Counted from the stretch's first letter, positions 21,041-28,049 are shown. The stretch: 64,000 nt of DNA from Lysobacter solisilvae (GCF_016613535.2 NZ_CP071518.1:2604001-2668000); one strand, 5' to 3'. A program made the numbers and translations. The notes: a model not told the origin generated them from the sequence alone.

Positions 21041-22153
21041 ATGGCTCCCACCATCGCGAACGAGGCAACCCGCAGGCTGGGCATCGCCCATCCGGTCATC
21101 CAGGGCCCCTTCGGCGGCGGCCTGTCGACGACGGCGCTGGCGGCCGCGGTCTCCAACCTGGGCGGCCTGGGTTCCTTCGGTGCGCACATGCTTCCGCCCG
21201 AGCGCCTGGGTCCGCTTGCCGACGAACTGCGCGGACTGACGCGCGCACCGTTCGCCTTGAACCTGTGGGTGTCCGACCACGATGCGGGCGGCGAGCGCAT
21301 CGACGCGGCGACCTTCGAGCAGGCATGGCCGCTGTTCGAGCCGTACTTCCGCGAACTCGGCCTGGAGCAACCCTTTCCGCCCGAGCGTGGCCATCCGCGC
21401 TTTGATGAACAGGTCGACGCGTTGCTGGAAGCGCGCCCGCCGGTCTTCAGTTTCGTTTTCGGCATTCCGTCACCGCGCATCCTGGCCGAGTGCCGGCGAC
21501 GCGACATCGTCACCGTCGGCGCCGCCACGACCGTGGCCGAAGCGCTCGCGCTGGACGCGGCGGGCATCGACCTGATCGTCGCCACGGGCGCGGAGGCCGG
21601 CGGACATCGCCCCTCGTTCCTGGAAAGCGCCGAGGACTCGCTCACCGGCACCTTCGCCCTCGTGCAGCTGGTCGCTCCCCGCGTGCGCGTGCCGGTGATC
21701 GCCGCCGGCGGCATCAGCGACGGACGTGGCGTGCGCGCGGCGATGCTGCTGGGCGCACAGGCCGCGCAGATCGGCACGGCTTTCCTGGTCTGCGCGGAGT
21801 CCGGCACCACCGATGCCCATCGCGCCGCGCTGTTTTCCGGGCAGGCGCACCACACGACGCTGACGCGCGCCTTCACCGGTCGCCTCGCGCGCGGCCTGGT
21901 CAACCGCTGGACACGCGAACTCGCGCCGAGCTTCAGCCAGCTGCCGCCATTTCCGGTGACCAGCTGGTTCGTCTCGCAGTTGCGTCCCGCGGCGATCGCC
22001 GCCGGCCGCACGGATCTGGTCTCGCTCTGGAGCGGACAGATCGCCCCCAATCTGCGTCATCGCACCGCGGCGACGCTGATGCAGTCCCTGCTGGCCGACC
22101 TGGCCGGCGAGGCGCTGCTCCCACACCCCCACCCGGAGGCATCCCCCGCATGA
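21041..22153 (+). CDS. Nitronate monooxygenase (NMO/2-nitropropane dioxygenase family)
   Basis: A 370-residue FMN TIM-barrel enzyme that detoxifies alkyl nitronates such as propionate-3-nitronate. It has VIQGPFGGGLSTTALAAAVSNLGGLGSFG at the N-terminus, the catalytic H189 in GAEAGGHR, and the FMN phosphate-binding VIAAGGISDGRGVRAAMLLGA. It overlaps the downstream glutathione transferase by ATGA. The regulator opposite suggests induction by a reactive nitro or aldehyde compound. Confidence 0.92.
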   Translation: MAPTIANEATRRLGIAHPVIQGPFGGGLSTTALAAAVSNLGGLGSFGAHMLPPERLGPLADELRGLTRAPFALNLWVSDHDAGGERIDAATFEQAWPLFEPYFRELGLEQPFPPERGHPRFDEQVDALLEARPPVFSFVFGIPSPRILAECRRRDIVTVGAATTVAEALALDAAGIDLIVATGAEAGGHRPSFLESAEDSLTGTFALVQLVAPRVRVPVIAAGGISDGRGVRAAMLLGAQAAQIGTAFLVCAESGTTDAHRAALFSGQAHHTTLTRAFTGRLARGLVNRWTRELAPSFSQLPPFPVTSWFVSQLRPAAIAAGRTDLVSLWSGQIAPNLRHRTAATLMQSLLADLAGEALLPHPHPEASPA

Positions 22154-22773
22154 AGCTCTACTACTCTCCCGGCGCCTGCTCGCTCTCGCCCCACATCGTC
22201 GCCCGTGAGCTGGGCCTGGACATCACCCTGGACAAGGTCGACCTCAAGGCGCGCCGCACGCAGTCGGGTGAGGACTACCTGCAGATCAATCCCAAGGGCT
22301 ACGTCCCCGCGCTCGAACTCGACAACGGCCAGGTACTGACCGAAGGCACCGCGATCGTGCAATACCTCGCCGACCGCCACACCGGCGCGAAGCTCGCCCC
22401 GGCGAACGGCACGATCGAACGCGCGCGCCTGCAGGAGATGCTGGGCTACATCAGCACCGAACTGCACAAGAGCTATTCGCCGCTGTTCAACCCCGCCACG
22501 CCCGAACCCGTGCGCGAGGAGCGCAAGGCCTACCTGCGCAAGCGCTACGCGCTGCTCGAGCAGACACTGACCCAGCAGCCCCACCTGCTGGGCGATGACT
22601 TCACCGTCGCCGACGCCTACCTGTTCACCGTGACCAACTGGGCCGGCGGCGTCGACCTGGACCTGTCCGAATTCCCCGCGCTGCAGGCATTCCAGCAGCG
22701 CGTCGGCCAACGCCCGGCCGTGCAGGCGGCACTGGCGGCGGAAGGACTGGGCGGCAAGCAGCAGGCCGCCTGA
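22150..22773 (+). CDS. gstA: Beta-class glutathione S-transferase
   Basis: 207 residues. N-terminal thioredoxin-like domain MKLYYSPGACSLSPH with C10, the beta-class catalytic cysteine; C-terminal helical domain with GDDFTVADAYLF (N-capping box). It conjugates glutathione to electrophiles and also binds it covalently. The start codon overlaps the stop of the nitronate monooxygenase gene (ATGA), so the two are translationally coupled and probably act together in detoxification. Confidence 0.95.
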   Translation: MKLYYSPGACSLSPHIVARELGLDITLDKVDLKARRTQSGEDYLQINPKGYVPALELDNGQVLTEGTAIVQYLADRHTGAKLAPANGTIERARLQEMLGYISTELHKSYSPLFNPATPEPVREERKAYLRKRYALLEQTLTQQPHLLGDDFTVADAYLFTVTNWAGGVDLDLSEFPALQAFQQRVGQRPAVQAALAAEGLGGKQQAA

Positions 22774-22784
22774 CACAGCATCAG

Positions 22785-22990
22785 CCCCTTCCCCCGTTTC
22801 ACGGGGGAAAGTTGGATGGGGGCAGCCGATCGCCGCGACCCCAGCCAACGCAGCCAGGCCCAATCTCCTTCCCCCGTTTCACGGGGGAAGGTTGGGATGG
22901 GGGCAGCAGGTCGCCAGGATCCCAGGAGAAGCAGCGCTCAACTTCAATTCTTCCCGCATTCCACGGTGGAAGGTTGAGATGGGGCCAACT
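22785..22990. repeat. Cluster of three REP-like hairpin elements
   Basis: Copy 2 (22786-22840) and copy 3 (22867-22922) share CTTCCCCCGTTTCACGGGGG then AAG-GTTGG-ATGGGGGCAGC and a GATCGCC/GGTCGCC block. Copy 4 (22951-23004) is diverged (TTCCCGCATTCCACGGTGGA). The core is a 10-bp stem with a 3-nt loop. All lie in the same orientation downstream of gstA, spaced about 80 bp apart. Confidence 0.8.
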
Positions 22991-23070
22991 GATCGCCTCA
23001 ATCCCACCACAGCACCCCAATTTCCCCATTCCACGACCCACGGTCTGCACGTTCCTCCCGCCACCCCAGC

Positions 23071-23111
23071 GCATGTATCAAAGTATGTCTGCATGTATCA
23101 AAGCAGATACA
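23071..23111. promoter_or_regulatory. Direct repeat plus perfect dyad TGTATC-N6-GATACA
   Basis: GCATGTATCAAAG occurs at 23071-23083 and 23091-23103, 20 bp apart (two helical turns). The second copy forms a perfect 6-6-6 dyad TGTATC/GATACA at 23094-23111. It lies in an AT-richer spot about 120 bp before the GTG start of the conserved hypothetical gene, which fits a regulator operator. Confidence 0.45.
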
Positions 23112-23228
23112 AATCCGCTGGCCGGCACGACACCATCTCCGCGTTTCCACCATGAGCGCGAACCCTCGCGCTTCTGGAACGCCGGCGCCGCCGACGAACA
23201 GACACATGGAACGCAAAAGGAGATTGCT

Positions 23229-23693
23229 GTGTCGCAGAACCTGATTTCGATCACCATTACCCAGGAACAGCAGGAAGCCGCGCTGGCGGCCATCGCACAA
23301 CTGGAAGCCGCATTGCCCGGCCTGATTTCGCTGGGCACCGCCGAGCGTAAGACCCTGCATCACATGGGACACAAGAGCGAAGTCTTCGCCCGGGGCACCA
23401 TCCGCGTGCTGTCGCAGAACCCGTCGATCGTCCCACCCAGCATGGACATCGCCGGCGCCCACCAGGACCTGGCCGCGTTCGACCGCTTGCGGCCGATCCA
23501 GGAGATCCTGTCCCGGGTCAACGCCATGGTCGCCTCCACCAGCGCCGCCCTGGGCCACGACCTGATGGACTTCGCCTTCGACGGCTACAGCCAGCTCAAG
23601 GTCTCCGGCGCCGCGCAAGGCCTCGAAGACCTGCGCCGGGAACTCGGCACCCGCTTCTCGCGCCGGCGCAGGGAGGTTGACGCCGGCCAGTGA
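23229..23693 (+). CDS. Conserved hypothetical protein (154 aa), mostly helical
   Basis: GTG start chosen because AAAAGGAG sits 6 nt upstream and MSQNLISITITQEQQEAALAAI is a natural N-terminus. It is a soluble protein with predicted long helices. A widespread but uncharacterised family has the same pattern: NLISI start, a central K-S-E-x-F, PPSMDIAGAHQDL, then a GYSQLKVSGAAQGLEDL end. No catalytic motif was seen. The gene ends at a strong terminator and is probably monocistronic. Confidence 0.85.
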   Translation: MSQNLISITITQEQQEAALAAIAQLEAALPGLISLGTAERKTLHHMGHKSEVFARGTIRVLSQNPSIVPPSMDIAGAHQDLAAFDRLRPIQEILSRVNAMVASTSAALGHDLMDFAFDGYSQLKVSGAAQGLEDLRRELGTRFSRRRREVDAGQ

Positions 23694-23715
23694 GTCCACG
23701 ACACGGGTTGAAAGG

Positions 23716-23739
23716 AAGCCGCCTTCGGGCGGCTTTTTT
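23716..23739 (+). terminator. Intrinsic terminator
   Basis: AAGCCGCC-TTCG-GGCGGCTT, an 8-bp stem with a TTCG tetraloop followed by TTTT. It starts 23 bp after the conserved hypothetical stop. Confidence 0.9.
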
Positions 23740-23857
23740 CGTGGCTGAAGTTGGGGGGCGCGGCAGGGGCAAGAGCGGGCAGGGCGCTCGCAGGTGCCAA
23801 GGCCGGGGTGCGACGCTCCCGGTGGGAGCAGCGGGGCCTTCCGGACCGGGCCTTCAG

Positions 23858-24193
23858 AGCCAAACGCTGGGGTCCGAAAGCCAAATGTTGGGGTTTGGGA
23901 GCCAAACGTTTGGCAATCAAAGCCAAACGCTGGGGTCCGAAAGCCAAACGCTGGGCTTTCAAAGCCAAACGATGGGCTTTCAAAGCCAAACGCTGGGCAT
24001 TCAAAGCCAAACGATGGGGTCGGAAAGCCAAATGCTGGGCATTCAAAGCCAAACGATGGGGTCGGAAAGCCAAATGCTGGGCTTTCAAAGCCGAACGTTG
24101 GGGTCTGAAAGCCAAACGCTGCGCGTCCAAAGCCAAACCCTGGGGTCCGAAAGCCGAACGCCGGTGTCAGAGAGCCAAAGCCCGAATGTCTAA
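23858..24193. repeat. 21-bp tandem repeat, about 16 units
   Basis: Units begin AGCCAAACG-CTGGG and end in one of a few variants (GTCCGAA, CTTTCAA, CATTCAA, GTCGGAA). All 15 clear units are exactly 21 bp; unit 16 is degenerate. Because 21 is a multiple of 3, several frames stay open: SQTLGFQ-, AKRWAFK- and SKPNAGL-type heptads on the plus strand and FGFESPA-type on the minus strand. No frame has a convincing start or codon pattern, so it is annotated as a repeat rather than a gene. Units with GGGCTTT can pair with AAAGCC of the same unit, giving serial hairpins. Confidence 0.9.
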
Positions 24194-24279
24194 AGGCAGA
24201 CAGGCCGCAGCGCCCGCGTTTGCCAGGGGGCAAGAACTCCGGGTGGGGCGGCAATCATATGGAGTGGAGCGCGTAACAC

Positions 24280-24305
24280 TTACACCCGCTGGCTTGCGGG
24301 TGTAA
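24280..24305. repeat. Perfect 10-bp inverted repeat
   Basis: TTACACCCGC - TGGCTT - GCGGGTGTAA. There is no T-tract on either side, so it is not an obvious terminator. It lies between the 21-bp repeat array and the first cassette-like gene. Confidence 0.8.
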
Positions 24306-24339
24306 CAGACGGCACCATCGAACAGGAAGGCGCAGGACG

Positions 24340-24651
24340 TTGCAATCATCAGGTCGGGCCGCTTCAGGACCCAAGTCGATCCACGGCATACTTGCCGCAA
24401 CGCCCCTGCGGAGGGGACAGGAACAATGGTCGCTCGCCCAGGCCAAGCAGCAATCGCTGGCTGGCGTCATCGAGGTTCATCTGGATACCGGAGCGGCATT
24501 CGAGTCTGGCCGAGTTGTCTGCTATCGACCTCAAGGCCAGAAGGCCTGGGAGGAGAAAGTCATGTTCAACTTGGGCGGCGGTGAAGAGCGCATCGCCAGA
24601 CGCTTCGCGGACAGTCTGGCCGAGAAGATCAGGGGGCGCAGCTGCCCGTGA
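24340..24651 (+). CDS. Small hypothetical cassette protein
   Basis: 103 residues from a TTG start with AGGAAGG about 10-15 nt upstream; the start is uncertain. The second half (AFESGRVVCYRPQGQKAWEEKVMFNLGGGEERIARRFADSLAEKI) has the composition of a real protein. Its TGA lies within the GCCCGTGAC box of the following attC-like site, as expected for a cassette gene. No family was recognised. Confidence 0.45.
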   Translation: MQSSGRAASGPKSIHGILAATPLRRGQEQWSLAQAKQQSLAGVIEVHLDTGAAFESGRVVCYRPQGQKAWEEKVMFNLGGGEERIARRFADSLAEKIRGRSCP

Positions 24652-24706
24652 CTGGGAAGTCGCATGACAGTTCTCTTCGCGGCCTTGCCTGACTCTGGCA
24701 TTTGGC
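24644..24706 (+). other. attC-like site 0
   Basis: GCCCGTGAC at the left, centre TTCTCTTCGCGGCC, and a right arm TGACTCTGGCATTTGGC resembling TTAATTCAGGCGTTAGGC. Degenerate but in register with the genes on both sides. Confidence 0.5.
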
Positions 24707-24737
24707 CTCGCACAACCCACATCGCAGGTTTCCGGCC

Positions 24738-25115
24738 ATGAATGACGAAACGTACCCGTACGCCACACACCTGGACATCAAGTTTCCGGCGCTCGCCACC
24801 GTGGACGTCCCGGCGCTGGTCAAGGCGTGCACCGACCGCTGGTATAACCAGACGCTGTGCAAGGTCAACGACTCGGTCGTGCGCCTGGGTGTCATGCAGG
24901 GCGAGTATCACTGGCACAAGCACGAGAACGACGACGAGTTCTTCTTCGTGCTGGAGGGGCATTTCATCATTGATCTGGAGGACCGGTCGATCGACCTGCA
25001 GCCCCACGAAGGATTTGTCGTGCCCAAAGGCGTGGTCCATCGCACGCGCGCCCCGGACAGGGCTGTCATCCTGATGGTGGAAACGGCCGCCATAGTGCCC
25101 ACCGGCGATGCCTGA
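24738..25115 (+). CDS. Small cupin protein
   Basis: A 125-residue single-domain cupin. Motif 1 is YHWHKHENDDEFFFVLEG (metal ligands H, H, E) and motif 2 is GFVVPKGVVHRTRA (H). This type binds a metal and a small ligand; the substrate is unknown. ATG start at MNDETYPYATHL; 12 codons further upstream in frame belong to the attC spacer. It is flanked by attC-like sites, so it is inferred to be an integron cassette. Confidence 0.88.
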   Translation: MNDETYPYATHLDIKFPALATVDVPALVKACTDRWYNQTLCKVNDSVVRLGVMQGEYHWHKHENDDEFFFVLEGHFIIDLEDRSIDLQPHEGFVVPKGVVHRTRAPDRAVILMVETAAIVPTGDA

Positions 25116-25155
25116 TCCGAAGTCGCTTCCGAGTTGGCTCGATCCCGGCGTAGGC
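25110..25155 (+). other. attC-like site 1 (shortened)
   Basis: GCCTGAT at the left, TCGCTTCCGAG in the centre, then GGCTCGATCCCGGCGTAGGC, close to GGCTTAATTCAGGCGTTAGGC. At 46 bp it is shorter than usual and seems to have lost part of the left arm. The TGA of the cupin gene is in the left box. Confidence 0.6.
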
Positions 25156-25182
25156 CACCCACGACGCACCCAGGGAAAACCC

Positions 25183-25563
25183 ATGATCACCACGCAGATT
25201 CCACCGTTCCTTGCAGAGCTCGAGGAGCGTTTCAACGCGGCGATGGTTTCCAACGACGTGGGGCGGATTGCCGGCTGCATCACGGACGACTGGCTCCTGG
25301 TCACGCCGGAGGCGGGGCCCGTGCCTCGCGCCCGCATCCTCGACGTGGTGGGTTCCGGCCGTCTGACGCATGCTTCAATGACCAAGGTGGCCACGCATGC
25401 GGCGGTGGTGGGCGACATGGCCTGGGTGACGGGCCGGGGGCAGAACACCGGCACGTTCAATGGGGCCCCGATCCAGGCGGACGAGTACATTACCGATGTC
25501 TATCGCCGGGTAGGGGACTGCTGGCTGTGCATGCTCACGCACCTCACGCCGGCGCAGAGCTAG
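25183..25563 (+). CDS. SnoaL/NTF2-like (DUF4440-type) protein
   Basis: A 126-residue cone-shaped NTF2-like fold: an N-terminal helix ERFNAAMVSNDVGRIAGCITDDWLLVTPEAG, then strands ending WVTGRGQNTGTFNG...YITDVYRRVGDCWLCMLTHLTP. Members are small-molecule enzymes or binding proteins. ATG start with AGGGAA upstream, 27 bp after attC-like site 1. It is inferred to be an integron cassette; the function is unknown. Confidence 0.85.
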   Translation: MITTQIPPFLAELEERFNAAMVSNDVGRIAGCITDDWLLVTPEAGPVPRARILDVVGSGRLTHASMTKVATHAAVVGDMAWVTGRGQNTGTFNGAPIQADEYITDVYRRVGDCWLCMLTHLTPAQS

Positions 25564-25581
25564 GCGCCGCAGAAGTACGCT

Positions 25582-25640
25582 GCCTACCAGCTCATTCAAG
25601 CCCAAGCCGCATCGCGGCCCGGCCAGGTTCAGACGTTCAG
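25582..25640 (+). other. attC site 2 (59 bp, well conserved)
   Basis: GCCTACC, then TCATTCAAGCC, centre GCCGCATCGCGGC, and right end TTCAGACGTTCAGG. It lines up along its whole length with the standard GCCTAAC...TTCATTCAAGCC...GCCGCTTCGCGGC...TTCAGGCGTTAGGC element. At exactly 59 bp it is one of the best copies in the window. Confidence 0.85.
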
Positions 25641-25647
25641 GGGCCAT

Positions 25648-26139
25648 GTGAGACTTCTTGCGATCCTTCTACTGAGCACCGCGGCGATCACGGCCAGCGC
25701 TTGGGTTCCCGCGAAGAAGGCCACCTTCGTCTACGTGGACAAGTCGGCGCGCGAACTCTTCCTGTTCAATGGGACGCAGTTGATCGCGAAATACAAGGTC
25801 GCGCTGGGGCGGTCGCCTGTCGGCCACAAGCAGCGCGAAGGCGACAAGAGGACGCCTGAGGGAGCGTACGTACTGGACTACAAGAACCCGAACAGCCAGT
25901 ACCACCGCTCAATCCATATCTCGTATCCCTCCCGGCGCGATCAGGCGCTGGCCCGGCGAAAGGGTGTTCCGCCCGGGGGCGCCATCATGATTCACGGTCA
26001 GCCAAACGGGTTCGGGCGTGGCGCTCCGATCCTGCAGCAGTCCGACTGGACGGATGGCTGTATTGCTTTGACCGACGAGCAGATGGACGCGGTCTGGGAC
26101 ATGGTGGATGTCCCGGTCCGCATCCTGATTGCTCCCTGA
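25648..26139 (+). CDS. Secreted L,D-transpeptidase family protein (YkuD)
   Basis: 163 residues with a cleavable signal peptide (MRLLAILLLSTAAITASA). The YkuD catalytic signature is present: H116 in IMIHGQPNGFG and C138 in SDWTDGCIAL. It would act in the periplasm on peptidoglycan cross-links or on lipoprotein anchoring. GTG start 7 bp after attC site 2; the TGA lies inside attC site 3 (CCCTGAC), the usual cassette layout. Small single-domain YkuD proteins are less common than LysM-bearing ones. Confidence 0.9.
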   Translation: MRLLAILLLSTAAITASAWVPAKKATFVYVDKSARELFLFNGTQLIAKYKVALGRSPVGHKQREGDKRTPEGAYVLDYKNPNSQYHRSIHISYPSRRDQALARRKGVPPGGAIMIHGQPNGFGRGAPILQQSDWTDGCIALTDEQMDAVWDMVDVPVRILIAP

Positions 26140-26191
26140 CAATTCACTCAAGCCAAGGCTTTCGCGGCCCGGCTTGTTTCAGGCGCCAGGC
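26134..26191 (+). other. attC site 3 (58 bp, well conserved)
   Basis: CCCTGAC, AATTCACTCAAGCC, centre GCTTTCGCGGCCCGGC, TTGTTTCAGGCG, then GCCAGGC. It matches the canonical element over its length, and its orientation agrees with the gene upstream. Confidence 0.88.
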
Positions 26192-26205
26192 GCCAAGGAG
26201 ACGCG

Positions 26206-26619
26206 GTGACCACAAGGGACATCCTCAGCACCTACCTGCACGTGCGCGACGGCGGGAAGACCGACGCCATTCCCGCGTCGGAATCGTTCTGGGAGGCGTT
26301 GGCGGGCGGCGGATATCCGCAGCTGGACCAGGGCAGGCTGATGTCTGCTTTCACCTTCAGCGAGTCATGGTCCACGTGGGAGCGGCATCCCGCCGGCGAG
26401 GAGGTGGTGCTGCTGCTGTCGGGGGCGGCGACGGTGGTGCTCGAGGAGCCTGGCGGGGAGCGCGCGGTGCCGCTCAGTCAGCCGGGCGCGTATGTCCTTG
26501 TGCCACCGAACACCTGGCACACCGCGACGACCACCGTCCCAACCACCATGCTCTTCCTCACGCCGGGCGCCGGCACTGAGCATCGGCCAGTGGACGAGCC
26601 CATTCGCGGCTCGACTTGA
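26206..26619 (+). CDS. Cupin-domain protein
   Basis: A 137-residue protein with a cupin 2-like barrel: WERHPAGEEVVLLLSGAATVVLE and GAYVLVPPNTWHTAT. The metal-binding residues are fewer than in the 24.7-kb cupin (no HxH), so it may not bind metal the same way. GTG start with AAGGAG 7 nt upstream, right after attC site 3. The stop is inside attC-like site 4. Function unknown. Confidence 0.87.
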   Translation: MTTRDILSTYLHVRDGGKTDAIPASESFWEALAGGGYPQLDQGRLMSAFTFSESWSTWERHPAGEEVVLLLSGAATVVLEEPGGERAVPLSQPGAYVLVPPNTWHTATTTVPTTMLFLTPGAGTEHRPVDEPIRGST

Positions 26620-26633
26620 TCCAGGCGTCAGGC
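26575..26633 (+). other. attC-like site 4
   Basis: The right half is clear: GAGCCCATTCGCGGCTCG, then ACTTGATCCAGGCGTCAGGC. The left half is diverged (GGCACTGAGCATCGGCC). The TGA of the upstream cupin gene lies within it, and the next gene starts 4 bp later. Confidence 0.7.
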
Positions 26634-26636
26634 TCC

Positions 26637-27082
26637 ATGAGATTCACGCCACTCGAAAAGCCGTCGATCGCGAAAGCCGCTCTAGCCGCACCGCTCGTAA
26701 CACCGTTGGTCGCATTCCTCCTACTGCATCGGTCCCGGGCGTGCCCGAAGTGGACCCGCTCGACCTTGTCGTCTTCTTTCCCATCCTATGCGTGGTCTCG
26801 CTGACCTGCGGGTACCTGGGCATGCTCCTGATCTGCATGCCTGCACTGGCGCTGCTGAGACATTTCGGCAGACTCAACGCGTTGAGCCTCTGTCTGACGG
26901 CCACGCTCGTCGGCGGCTGCTTGTGGGCGCTCAATGCCGCGGTGGACGCAGACGCGGAGTCGTCGAGGATCCTGGGCAGTTTCGTGATTGGTTCAGGCTG
27001 CAGCCTTGCCGTTGTCCTGCTCTTTTGCATAATGGCCGAGATTCGGTTTCGCCGTCCCGCCAGACCTGATCAGGCACGCTGA
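26637..27082 (+). pseudogene. Membrane protein gene, apparently frameshifted
   Basis: The frame from ATG 26637 encodes a plausible start (MRFTPLEKPSIAKAALAAPL and a hydrophobic helix) but leaves the coding pattern near 26730-26745. A second frame then carries VPEVDPLDLVVFFPILCVVSL, two or three more membrane helices and ends at 27082. Joining them needs one base added in the region, giving about 148 residues with four helices. Alternatively a shorter gene starts at GTG 26741. The family is unknown. It lies in a cassette between attC-like sites 4 and 5. Confidence 0.6.
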
Positions 27083-27119
27083 AGGCGTTTCGCGGCCCGG
27101 CTCGTTTCAGGGGTCCGGG
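27063..27119 (+). other. attC-like site 5
   Basis: Left box near GACCTGAT, centre GGCGTTTCGCGGCCCGGC, arm TCGTTTCAGGG, right box GTCCGGG. The stop codon of the preceding gene is inside it. Confidence 0.6.
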
Positions 27120-27147
27120 TCCCTCGTTTGCAGGTTCAGAGGGCATT

Positions 27148-27456
27148 GTGAACATCCTCCTTCGCGGTACGCTACTTGGCATCGTTGCGTTCGGCCTCGC
27201 GGCCTGCGCGAGCAAGAGCCCCGGGCCGCTCGAGGGCACATGGAGGATGACCGACCCGTTTCCACTGACCGTGTCTTTCCGTCGTGGAGAACTGGAAGCC
27301 ATGGGTGCCGTCAAGCGGGTTTCCTACAAGCGGTATTGGAGCGATGTCCTGGTCACGTACGAAGAGGGTGTCAACAAGGGCGCCAGCTTCCGGTACACGG
27401 TGATCGACGCTGATACCATCCGCTCGGATTCGGGCACCTTTCGCCGGGTGCGGTGA
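27148..27456 (+). CDS. Small lipoprotein
   Basis: 102 residues. Signal peptide with lipobox L-A-A-C at residues 17-20, then PLEGTWRMTDPFPLTVSF, a short lipocalin-like or META-like beta segment. Probably anchored to the outer membrane. GTG start at 27148; the upstream Shine-Dalgarno is weak. No family assigned. It follows attC-like site 5. Confidence 0.78.
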   Translation: MNILLRGTLLGIVAFGLAACASKSPGPLEGTWRMTDPFPLTVSFRRGELEAMGAVKRVSYKRYWSDVLVTYEEGVNKGASFRYTVIDADTIRSDSGTFRRVR

Positions 27457-27529
27457 GGGCCCGGATTGTTGGTCCAAGGTGGTGTTCCAGGGCGCGCACT
27501 CGTCTCGCGGCACTGCCGACGAACTTTCA

Positions 27530-27592
27530 GTAGCGCTTCACTGGACGGCATCGTTTCGACATCCGCGGAGCGATTGACTCAGGCGGTTTTGG
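27530..27592 (+). other. Possible degenerate attC remnant
   Basis: Only the right arm is recognisable: GATTGACTCAGGCGGTTTTGG against TTAATTCAGGCGTTAGG. The left half and centre are poorly preserved. It fits the expected position between the lipoprotein and the GNAT gene. Confidence 0.3.
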
Positions 27593-27618
27593 ACCGTCCA
27601 CCGACCCGGTAACCGATC

Positions 27619-27984
27619 CTGAAAGAGAACATCCTCCAACTGAAGGCAGACTGGCGTTTCGAGGAAAGCGAAGCGCCGCGGCACTACGTCATCGAGCCCT
27701 GGCTCGACGGCCGCCGTGTGGGCCGCGCCTATGGCTGGTTCGACCCCGGCGAGCTGTTTGTACTGGAGAAGATCGAGATCGACCCGGGCCAGCGCTCGCG
27801 CGGCTATGGCAGTGCCGTGATCGAGCAGTTGCGACAGAAGGCGCGTGAGAAGGGGTGCCGGGAGTTCGTCATCCAGAATGTGCGTTCGACCAATCGCCGG
27901 GCGATATCGCTTTACGAAGCGATGGGTGCCAAGGCCGTCCAGACGTCGGCGCAGTTGTACTCATTTGTCATTGCCCCGCCGTAA
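27619..27984 (+). CDS. GNAT-family acetyltransferase, start codon unclear
   Basis: The frame is open from 27613 and reads LKENILQLKADWRFEESEAPRHYVIEPWLDGRRVGRAYGWF, a natural GNAT N-terminus, but it has no ATG, GTG or TTG before GTG 27718. A CTG at 27619 is the likeliest start, giving 121 residues; a decayed start codon is the alternative. The acetyl-CoA loop is QRSRGYGSAVIEQL (R-G-x-G-x-A), and motif B is AISLYEAMGA. It ends one base before attC site 6. The substrate is unknown. Confidence 0.7.
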   Translation: MKENILQLKADWRFEESEAPRHYVIEPWLDGRRVGRAYGWFDPGELFVLEKIEIDPGQRSRGYGSAVIEQLRQKAREKGCREFVIQNVRSTNRRAISLYEAMGAKAVQTSAQLYSFVIAPP

Positions 27985-28041
27985 GCCTGACAATTGGGCC
28001 AGGCCGAAACCGCTTTTCGGCCGCGTATCCAGGCGCCGGGG
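27985..28041 (+). other. attC site 6
   Basis: GCCTGACAATT, arm GGCCAGGCCGA, centre ACCGCTTTTCGGCCGCG, then TATCCAGGCGCCGGGG. It matches the canonical element well (GCCTAACAATT, TTCAGGCGTTAGG). Confidence 0.82.
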
Positions 28042-28049
28042 AGCGCAAC

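Noticed and set aside
23858..24193. CRISPR array
   Set aside because: The units are contiguous with no unique spacers and no cas genes nearby, so it is a tandem repeat.
22998..24254. A 418-codon minus-strand frame across the repeat and the conserved hypothetical gene
   Set aside because: It is open only because the 21-bp units lack stops. The part opposite the conserved gene is a shadow.
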